Notes under the pieces: generated by a model
Told to the model about the DNA's origin: nothing
What the model saw: only the letters and a program-made list of their open reading frames with translations
Database searches by the model: none
Shown here: one piece after another, positions 55,221-64,000 of the stretch
Numbering within the stretch: the first letter of the stretch is position 1
Layout: the number at the start of each line of letters is the position of its first letter
Assembly (NCBI GenBank): GCA_029706075.1
Contig: JAINUG010000168.1
Location: forward strand, 744,001-808,000
Reading direction: 5' to 3'
DNA length: 64,000 nt
Origin: Aldrovandia affinis
Lineage: Eukaryota; Chordata; Actinopteri; Notacanthiformes; Halosauridae
Position numbers and translations under genes: made by a program

Positions 55221-56924
55221 TGCACAGCTGAGGTCAATTTGAAGAAGAAGAAAAAAAGTCTGAGGTTTACATTTATTTTAAAACAGGAGTGTGGATCATG
55301 ATGTGCTTGATGACCCACGACAATTGGCTGGGTCCAGTTTAAAGCAGATCAGGAGGCCATTGACACAGTACTTCTGAATCTGGTACCGTTACTGTAGTGA
55401 CCATCAGTGACACGGGTCTCTGTGTAACTCCCGCTTGCCATTGGGGAAGAAAAGGGGTGAACCAATACAATGGACATAAAATCACAAGGAATGCGGGTGG
55501 GATGAAAGCTATATAACTTCTAGTCTCTGCTAATGTTGTTGTAGACCCTTGCTGTGTTAACGGTCAGTTGTATTACTTGCACTAAGCAACTAATTAGTTA
55601 CTCTTCAATGATGCACAGTGTGGACTGTCATTGTCTTAGAATGTGATTTCCAGGGTTACTGCGCTTCTCTAAAATGAGTGGTGAACATTAAATGACCTCA
55701 TTAAATGATTTTTAAATGACCTCAACTATTATAGTGTCAATGTGGATATTGTTCACCTGACCTGTCCTATACCAATTATAATGCAATTTACACTTGTGCT
55801 CAAGGAGATTCCATCTCAGTTCATGTCCTTTTCCTGTCATTTCTTAACTGTGCTTTAAAACATTAAAAAAAACATTTAACCATCTCTACTCACGGGGAAT
55901 TTCATAAGACAAAAACTTTAAGAAAAAAAAGTCGTTTATGAGAGCCAATAAAATGTTCTTTTTATCTCCTGCGGTGTTTCATGTACTGGAGGCGGGAACT
56001 GCAGTGGTTTCCCAGCAGCCTGGAGTATTGAGTAGAATTTAAATGTTTTTCTTTTTTTTGGCCTCATGCATGAAAAATGACAAAAGTTTTGACAAAACTA
56101 CCACCTCCCTCTCAAAAAAAATACACACAGCAGAACAGAGTTACCCAGCCTGCCACCCAGTTAGAGAAATTAGCTAATTACATTTTTTGTTTTCAATACA
56201 CTATTTTATCTTAATGTTTTTTGTATAGTGCAAATAAGCTACTGGTGGGGCCATGAGTAGAGTCTGTTGCTGTATTACTGCCACAAAGTCAGTCCTCTGT
56301 GTGACCCGGAACTGGGGGGGGTTATGTGAGAGGCCTATCTGGGTTGCAAGATGCTTGTAAAAGTTGTGCAAATGCATATAATAATAATATAATAAAATAA
56401 TACACACCATCCACCAATAAACCAATTAGATATTGCAGAACTGAATGGTTCAACATTTTACAGATTGAGACAATCCCCTTTACTGTCCTGTCAAAAAAAA
56501 CACACAAACACAGATGACACTGCATCAGACACTATTTTTATTTTATTTTTGCATTATCAGGAAATTGGGCTTTATTAGTTTGCAAATGTGGCTGCCCACT
56601 TGTGCAAATTCACAGGTTTAGATCCACTGGCCTAAACACACCTATTCAAATAAATACAGGCGAAACAGGAATTTGGTTTCTGTAATGTAAAATAAAGGCC
56701 AATCATAAAGAATACTTGAACGAAAATAGCTATGGCAATCAATATTTAAAAAATAATTTAAAAAATAAATGTAACATGCAAATGGGTCATGGGCTAGAAA
56801 GGTCATGAGACCCCTAAACATAGACCGTGTGATGTGGTATACCTGTACCCAGGTGTGCCTTGGACAAAATGGCTCAGTCACTGCTTCATTGATTAAACAG
56901 ACTAAAACTACACAGAGAATGTGT
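55221..56924. other. No recognisable gene
   Basis: AT-rich sequence after the ZIP last exon. No motif or repeat end is identified. A CATGGGCTAGAAAGGTCATG inverted pair near 56.79 kb is too short to interpret. Confidence 0.5.
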
Positions 56925-56929
56925 TTAAT

Positions 56930-57155
56930 GACATCACCACTGCCTACTTGCTCAACACTATACATAAAAAAAAATTAAAACCTTTTCCTTCCCAATGTTA
57001 CAGGTATGGTACGCAGCCGCCTACAATGATGTCTATCGCTCTATTACTGCACTGATCTCTTGCGCAAACTATGATTGTCCCTACCATGTATTTATGCACA
57101 TCTTGTAAGTCGCTCTGGATAAGAACTTACATGCTTAAAATGTAAATGTAAATGT
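56930..57155 (+). mobile_element. L2 LINE 3' end, 5'-truncated
   Basis: Same 3' UTR as 20.69 and 45.54 kb, beginning GACATCACCACTGCCTACTT. The stem-loop region is altered (CGCTCTGGATAAGAACTTAC), so the 3' half of the stem is lost, followed by AAAATGTAAATGTAAATG. Confidence 0.82.
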
Positions 57156-60100
57156 AATGTGGGCAGTATGCAGGGGGGGGGGGAAATCAAGACAACAGTA
57201 GATATTAAGCAATAGCACTTTATTTAAACATAACCAATTCTAAGCCACAATACTGAATGACAGGACTCATTGGCTGCAGCATACATTGTATAAAACGGAT
57301 CAAGGTTGAATGCCTAGGTTTATACAGGTTTCTTTTAATGTCAGAACGACCAATGCAGAATTATTCATTTTTTCCTCAAATCATGAATGTTTTTAGACTC
57401 CTTAAATACATGTATGTAACATCCCTTTGTAACAAATAACCATTTACTAGCTCACACAATGAGTTAACAAGGCAAAGTGCTTTCAGGATTGCATTGTCAC
57501 AAATTCATCAATGGCTTGAGGACTGTAGTTTTTTTTTTTTTTGGTGGGGGCTCCTGTCTCCCAGGAAGGGGGGCAGAGAGAGATGGGAGGGTGTTCACAA
57601 ACGGTAGACCTTCTCCCCCCACCCCTTCTCTCAATCACTGCAAACCACATCTCAGCTTCATTAACAGTTACAAAAGATGGGGGGAGGAGGAGGGGCAGTC
57701 TAAGGACTGGATTGGTGTTTCCGAAGGCGTAAGGCTGGATAAGACAAAAGATCCCTTCATACAGAACAAATGCGACCTGCGACCCCCCATGCCCATCCAC
57801 CAGCTTAAATCAAATTAATTTGTTGCTTTTGTACCAAAGTCAGATACACACAAACGCATTCACACAGCATGGGAGCTGTAAACTTGTATTGAGACGGTAT
57901 GGCTCAACCTGAATGCATTTCATAATGAAAAGGAAACGAAGGAAAGATGGGGAATCTTAAATAAAATGTTGTCATGACAGAATGCCAAAAATGCCAATGC
58001 CTAGTACCAATCGAGTACTACTGAAAAAATACAAAACAGAAAAGTGCACCACAAGTTAATTAAATGTATATGCTAACATTGAACGGTAAAGAAAATGATT
58101 AATCATAATACAGTTTGGCTTCACATTCCAGTGGTATTATATATTTTTATATATATTTGTTTTTATTAATATTTCCGTTTTAAACACACACCAACAAACT
58201 CAAGCACGCTTTCTTCCTATTCCATCTGACAATGGTAAAATTATAATTTTTCGATCCATAGATTTCTATATCACTAAAACAGGTGGATATCAGCTGGACA
58301 CATTACGCTGAAACATATGGAGGTAGGAATAACACTTCTACTAACAATAATAATAGTAATCATGAAGATCATAATAGTTCCACTAATAGGATCAGGTTTA
58401 CAGCATTTGAATTGTGAAAAAGATGTTTGTATTCTCTGGCCGGTCATGTTCTAAAGATGGATAGATGTGATTGGTCCTGCTATAGTCCCAGGGCCTGAAC
58501 AGATGCTGGTGAAGGCGTTCTCTACACTTGATAGAATAGCTGTATTAGCAGATATGTCAATGAGGTAATCAGGGATTAGTAAACCCCCTGTTTTGAACAT
58601 ACACACACAAATGCTATGAGCGCTGCACAGTTTGGACAGCTCCAACAGCAGTTAATGCTTTTCCCCCTCAAACATAGCTATTATACCTGGGAGACAACTC
58701 CAGACAAATCTGGAGGTTTCTGATTTGTAGCTCAGCATATAAATCTTTAAAAAAAATTACATTATACGAAAGCGAAACATAAAAAGCTCTCTCTCTTTGA
58801 ATTTAAACCAGTTGCACAGAACAAGACAGGACTTGGGCACCCCTCCTGAACACATAAAAGGGTTTGCCGTAGTCCACAATTCCAAGCAGAATCTGGACTG
58901 AAATCTCCAACTGCTCTCCCAACATGAGGTCCGTTTGTGTTTTCCCGGGTGAGTCACTCAAAACCCCACTTGTAATCCTTCATCTATCACACCTGCTCAC
59001 AGTTTGCTGGCCCGCTGGAAGGCTGGCAATGCAATTTGAGGCCCCAGCCCTGGAATAACCACATCCTGCTTTGCTTCAATCTGGTTATTGAAAATGCGTT
59101 CTTCTGCTACAATAAGATATATCTGAATATTAGGTGCCGCAAAAAAGGTTTTAAGCATGGCATGCATGACCAGTTGCTGCTTGTGTATTGCTAGTGCACT
59201 GGAACACAAGCCATGAAAAATTGGATATTTCCACAGACATGTACAGCATGTACACCCAAACTGCAGGCTTTGAGGCTGAGTATGCAAATAGGGCATCAAT
59301 TGCAAAAATGTACAAGACATTATTTCCAGCTTTAGCGCTAAACAGAAATCCCATGGGATGGCACAAATTGTCTTATTAGTTCCCCCAATTTTTAGACCTA
59401 CAGTTCAGTCAGAACAACACCTCTGAGAATAAGGAGCAGAGAATAGCTCTGTAGGATCGAGGCTGGCACAGCGTGTAGGCCTCAGCACACAATGTTGCTC
59501 TGGTGTTCTCGAGCCAATAAGCCACTACAGGTGGGATCTGGACATTATGCTCCGGGTTTTTAATTAATCTAAAAAATATTACCATACAATGTTCAAAAGG
59601 GTGCACTTAAGGCAAATAACCACCTTATGTCAACCTAAACAAAATAAGTTTGGTCTCCAAAGCTAAGATTTTGGACATCATTCCTGGTTCTTTTAACCCA
59701 TGTGGTTTGCACCACACCCAGACCCCAAACTCAATCTGGTACCATTGCCACGTATCAGGGTCTTTTTTTAGTATAAATCCAAATAAATTTTTTTAAAAAC
59801 ATGTTTACAATTGAAGCACAAATTTATTTGAAAAGGGAATGTATTTTTATGATCCCAATTAGAAACTACAATCATGGGACTTCAAATATGACTGTAAACT
59901 GTCCGAGTGTGCATACAGGCTCCGTTCTGGAAAAACAGGCTTGTCACGTGATCTTTGCTCTGTGACAGCTCGCTCTTAGGTGCTCCGTGTATATACACCC
60001 TGTTTCAAATGATATGTTTAACTTTACAAATGGGCTACAGCCCATACCAACACATACACACGCACACAGAACCCCCCCCCCCACTTGAAATGAATGCTGG

Positions 60101-60595
60101 GAAATGGACTGTTAATCATCCGTGTTCCTCAGACAGTTTACCCTATAGGAATCCTTTATTTACTCTAAATCCTTAGACTGCCAGCTCAACAACAAAAACC
60201 CACCCATAATGTAATAATTGCAACATGATTGGTTAAATGCTTAATTTTATATACATGACATCAGTCTTGGCACCGGTAAGCCAAATAAGTTGTTAGATGC
60301 GGACATCAATATTAAGGAGAGGCAAAACCAAAATTCTGTGCACCAGTAACACAGTTGAAAGATTGGAAGTTCAGAGTCAAATGAAAAAAATGAAACAGCT
60401 AAAGAAAACCCTGCACATTCACTTGTAAAAGCAGCGGGGAGTGCAAACACACAGGGGTGTGAGGGAGCCAACGTAGTGGAACAGGGACGAGGAAGTGACA
60501 ATCCTTCACTGAGCAGAGAAACAGTGTTGTTCTCAAATGATCTACAGATTAACCCAATTAGAATTTACAGTGTGAATATTCACCATTAAACCTGG
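57156..60595. other. 3.4 kb without recognisable genes
   Basis: AT-rich with a poly-G run at 57,172 and a T run at 57,529. No ORF over 115 codons and no familiar domain is present. It could be intron or untranslated sequence of a gene outside the window, but nothing here shows that. Confidence 0.5.
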
Positions 60596-60599
60596 TTTC

Positions 60600-60962
60600 T
60601 CCTGGGTGGTCTAGCGGTTACAACGTTCGATGCTGGCCACTGTGACCGGGGTTCGATTCCAGTCACGGACAGAGTTGCTCTGTCCGGGACTGCCACTAGG
60701 GGGCGGCAATTGGCTGTCTGCTCCAGGGAGGGGGGGGGAAGCGTTTGCTACGGGAAGAGGGAAGAGGGAGTTTGCTACGTACAGGAGTGGCTCTGGAGTA
60801 CTGGAGTTACGGTCGATGGCTTGGCAAGTGCGGTCTTGGAGGAGACGACTAACAATATGAGGGGGAGATTGACATGAAAAAAGAGGGTGTAATCTGGCTA
60901 CTAATTTGGGAGAAAACAGGAGAAAATCAGAAACAAATTCAATTTCTTAAAACCAAAAAAAA
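60600..60962 (+). mobile_element. tRNA-derived SINE, GC-rich family
   Basis: The A box is GGTGGTCTAGCGGTTACAAC and the B box ACCGGGGTTCGATTCCAGTC. The body has GGGGGCGGCAATTGGCTGTC, and the tail GGCTACTAATTTGGGAGAAA ends in an A run. Both Pol III boxes are well preserved. Confidence 0.87.
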
Positions 60963-61035
60963 CAAAACTACAGTAATACAATATTAACGACCCCATTGTG
61001 AAACACTGAACTGTTGCTGCAGTTAGGTTACATCA

Positions 61036-61408
61036 ATACATTTTTTTATTTAATTGTTTTCTTTTTGTTTCTGATTTCTTCCTGTTTATAATTTAGCCAA
61101 TTATACCCTCTATTTATTTTGATTGGCCACCCCCCACGAACTTGCTGCCCATCCTCCAGGTCAAGCCAATTCTCAGAGGCCAGCGATGATCCGCCTCCTC
61201 CGAGACAGAATTCGCCCCACTTTTCTGGAGACACCCTTCACGCTTCTCAGCGAGTTCGTGCCGGCTTACCCTCCCCCTGAGGTCCTGATCGGGGCTGCCG
61301 GTCTGGCAGTCGGGTTTAAAACCACAACCACAATAGGCAGCTCACACTCGCAAAGCACCAGTCAATGTCAAAATGTCAAAGCACTACGCTATCCGAGGCT
61401 CATCAATA
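61036..61408 (-). mobile_element. tRNA-derived SINE, GC-rich family, inverted
   Basis: Tail-first on the plus strand: TTCTGATTTCTTCCTGTTTA, AGCCAATTATACCCTCTATT, then the body and the box region GTCGGGTTTAAAACCACAAC (B box, reversed). The head ends CTACGCTATCCGAGGCTCAT. It is opposite in orientation to the neighbour at 60.6 kb. Confidence 0.83.
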
Positions 61409-61689
61409 AAAATTTTAAAGCACATTTTTGCATGTCAGATTCATTATCATAAATGTTACTGAAGTTAAAATTAAATTAGGCAGGCACTCAAACCGCTTCT
61501 AAAAGCTAGGGCCAAGGTCTTAAAAATTCGTTTGAATGCCAAAAATGACTAGAGACTACTGAGCATTATTCTCTTCTGAAAACACAGTTAATGTCAGAAA
61601 CTTATATCACACCTCTCAATCAACTCAACTTGTGCTTATGCTTTGAATAAGGATCAGATGCCATGTAACCACAATTCACTTGTGAAATT

Positions 61690-61980
61690 TTCTGTTTTTC
61701 TCCCAATTTGGTAGCCATTTATACCCTCCATTTCTTTCTATTCGCCCTCCCCAACGAACTCGCTGCCCCGTTACTATGGGGCAAGCTCCTCCGAGACGGA
61801 ACCCACTTAGTTCCTAGAGACACCGTTCGTGCGTCTCGGCAAGCTCATGCCTGCGCACCCTCCCCCCTTCCCCTAGGGCAGACAATTGGGGGATTCGGGT
61901 TTCGAACCACGGCTGCAGTAGGCGACTTGCATTCCGCGCAAATGGTTTGACCGTTACACCACCCGAGGCCCCACTTTTTT
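61690..61980 (-). mobile_element. tRNA-derived SINE, GC-rich family, inverted, shorter
   Basis: The plus strand reads the tail TCTCCCAATTTGGTAGCCAT, then CTCCGAGACGGAACCCACTT, the B box reversed GGGTTTCGAACCACGGC, and the A-box head GACCGTTACACCACCCGAGG. It is shorter than the 61.0 kb copy. Confidence 0.83.
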
Positions 61981-63401
61981 TTACATTTTTAAAGGGTAAC
62001 TTCACCTGAAAATCCAAATTTAAATCGGTTGTTCCTTACCTTTCTCATCTTTTAATATGAGCTCATTTCAAATCCTTTCATGGCTTTGTAATAAATTTCA
62101 GACTAGGCCTTTCAAGAAAGGAAATTCAATTTGAAATCAATTGTTGTTGTTATCAATTCGTTATTCTTGATTATATAACCGCATAAACACAGGCTCTACT
62201 TAACTAAACTACAGATATAGTCTGTTCTTTGTCTGAAGCAGGCTTGAATTTTTATCAAAAATAAATATAAATGTGCCAAAAATAAAAAAATGAGCAGCAT
62301 ACAATAATATTTCAGGACAACCTTGAAGGCTGATATGGAGGCTACAAAAAAGATTCAATGTTTTAGAAAATGATAAATCAAGTGCAAATTAATTTCTCAT
62401 GAGAGGGAGGGGGGAAAGTCACATACAGAAATGTCTTTACTGCTGTGAATCCGGTTTCTTGATTTTCAGCATGCATATACTAAAGGGTAAGGAACGACTT
62501 GAAATGTCAGTTTCCTGCAAAGTTATCCATTTAATTTAGAATAGCAAAATGAAGCAAAATCTTCTTTTTTTAAGCTTTTTCGTCACCAATGCAACATTCT
62601 GTTAATTTCAGTGACTGTTGAACTGAATTGGACCTAAAAAGGCACTACTTACTAAAAGAGTTAAAGACAAAGTGAATTGAGGTGGACCTGAATCTGAGCC
62701 AAAGCGTTTCCTGTGAGCACGCACCTATGCTACCTGACAGCAGGTTTACCAATGGAACTGCGGTGCCATCCTGCTCCTCCAATGGCAATGTTGAGAGATG
62801 ACCGGATTCTCATACTCAATCTATATAGATGCTGAAAAATGCAATGGCATTCTTTCATCGACACAGTGATGAAAACATGAATATTGCACTGTTTATTTTT
62901 ATCCCTTATTCAAAGGGGTGGATCATGCCAGCATTCTATATATTAAGACACCGAGATTAACCACATTACAACATACAACAAGACTGAAAGCACTGACACA
63001 TGAAGAACAATACAGCACACTACTACTAACACACCCCGAGTCCTTTTGCCCAATTATTAAACTTAAAATGTTCCCCAAAGGGAGTTTGCTACCCCAGTTA
63101 ACTAATCAATATCGACTATTTTTCAATAAATATTTTTCCCCCAACACATTAAATATAATTTTGTAGATATAAAAAAAAAAAAAAAAAGAAAAAATGTAAT
63201 TCATTCAAATGTAGCCATTTGGTTTAGGACTTTATAACATATTACACTGTAACTGGAATTAAGCTAGTTCTAATTGACACAAAGGGGGAAAATCTTTTAA
63301 TGACCAGTGCTGACTTGTTAAATCCTTGAGCCTCCCAGAATGCTTCTTTCATTTCTCCCTAACAAACGGCATGCTCTTAACAGGACACACACAAAACATG
63401 T
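61981..63401. other. No recognisable gene
   Basis: AT-rich sequence with an A run at 63,170-63,187 and no motif or repeat boundary that I can identify. Confidence 0.5.
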
Positions 63402-63409
63402 CATATATG

Positions 63410-63582
63410 CAGGGGTGCACATAAGTGGTACGCCAGTACGCATTCCGTGTCCTCAAGTGCTAATTGCGTACCAAGCAAGACGACAAACTTTTGAAACATA
63501 CGCGACTTTAAGTTTGATCAGTATGCAATTAACGTTTGAGGACGCGGAATGCGTACTGGCGTACCACTTATGTGCACCCCTG
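63410..63582. mobile_element. hAT-like MITE, 173 bp, with 8-bp target duplication
   Basis: The ends CAGGGGTGCACATAAGTGG and its complement start inverted repeats of about 47 bp with one mismatch. Flanks are CATATATG (63402-63409) and CATATAAG (63583-63590), an 8-bp duplication with one change, as hAT transposases leave. It has no coding capacity. Confidence 0.88.
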
Positions 63583-63590
63583 CATATAAG

Positions 63591-64000
63591 AAAGCCTGTG
63601 CAATGCAAAATATGTATGAATGTTGCTTAGGCCTACAATAACCTGACCGGTGAGACTGCCTACTACCACACTCTAGCTACTACTAGCTACAGCAGAATGC
63701 TACTAGCTTCCAACTAAATTGACTGATTTTGCTTAGAGCACTGGTTGAAAAATGTGTTATAACGTTAACAGTACATTACAGATGTTGAGTGTGACAGGAT
63801 TGGCTGTAAACGGGACACCAGGACTAATTCACTTTTCAGGTCATACTTCTTTGTCCCATAATCTCTTCAGTGTAATGCTGCTATGATGCGGTTACTTTTG
63901 AGCTCTACAAGAGAATCCACTGCAAAGTGCACTACTTAGTATTGCTTCTCTGTGGTCACTGAATTGGAATGGTCAATAACATTGTAAACTAGTCGTTCTG
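63591..64000. other. No recognisable gene
   Basis: The last 410 bp hold only short shadow ORFs and a small direct repeat (CTACTACTAGCTAC-type) near 63,680. Confidence 0.5.

Noticed and set aside
57477-57818. 113-residue plus-strand ORF
   Set aside because: Low-complexity poly-T and poly-G start, proline/serine-rich, with a 105-residue ORF on the opposite strand; no domain.
60600-60680. Possible tRNA gene (good A and B boxes)
   Set aside because: The sequence continues into the SINE body and shared tail, no 3' acceptor stem pairs with the 5' end, and sister copies lie at 61.0 and 61.7 kb.

Overview
This is nuclear DNA from a bony fish, most likely a teleost. The evidence is the repeat repertoire: L2 LINEs and tRNA-derived SINEs sharing a CGCTCT-GGATA-AGAGCG 3' stem-loop, CR1, L1/Tx1-like and Jockey-group LINEs, Tc1, hAT, PIF/Harbinger and THAP-type DNA transposons, Ty3/gypsy pieces and one gamma/epsilon-like endogenous retrovirus. 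I see no bacterial-style operon, CRISPR array or plasmid feature. Nearly every protein-like ORF is a fragment of a mobile element, usually with stops or frameshifts. The one cellular gene I recognise is a decayed LIV-1-type ZIP zinc transporter (SLC39A family) with six correctly phased exons between 49.6 and 55.2 kb.

Layout. 1-5.1 kb: a plus-strand L2 LINE split by a 3.0 kb DNA transposon with about 420-bp terminal inverted repeats. 5.1-6.7 kb: hAT transposase remnant. 6.7-7.1 kb: Tc1 end. 8.4-9.0 kb: Ty3/gypsy gag-protease remnant. 9.25-10.1 kb: CR1 reverse transcriptase. 10.3-11.6 kb: an unclassified transposon ORF.

10.93-36.20 kb: a head-to-tail duplication. Copy 1 is 10,934-24,951 and copy 2 is 24,952-36,200. 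The copies appear almost identical and differ mostly by homopolymer lengths. Copy 2 lacks a 2.76 kb block (13,130-15,893 of copy 1), and the missing block ends inside the loop of a palindrome. It is either a very recent tandem duplication or two haplotypes wrongly placed end to end. The unit holds an RNase H LINE end, Harbinger and THAP-type pieces, a fold-back element with an L1-like insertion (15-bp target duplication), SINEs, a candidate solo LTR and the 3' end of a Jockey-group LINE.

35.1-43.4 kb: that LINE continues past the duplication, with its reverse transcriptase and endonuclease halves separated by a degraded minus-strand endogenous retrovirus (LTR repeats, PBS, RT, RNase H, integrase and env pieces). 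43.4-48.1 kb: CR1 fragments around a minus-strand L2 LINE that is interrupted by a Harbinger element, itself interrupted by another L2 end. 48.5-55.2 kb: SINEs and the ZIP pseudogene, whose introns hold a solo LTR, SINEs and a second Harbinger element with a Myb/SANT-like ORF. 55.2-64 kb: mostly unrecognised AT-rich DNA with an L2 end, three tRNA-SINEs and a 173-bp hAT-like MITE.

The window reads as a stratified record of insertions. Several empty sites can be recovered exactly, because the interrupted element's codons continue across the insertion (Harbinger in L2, with target CAG) or because target duplications are visible.
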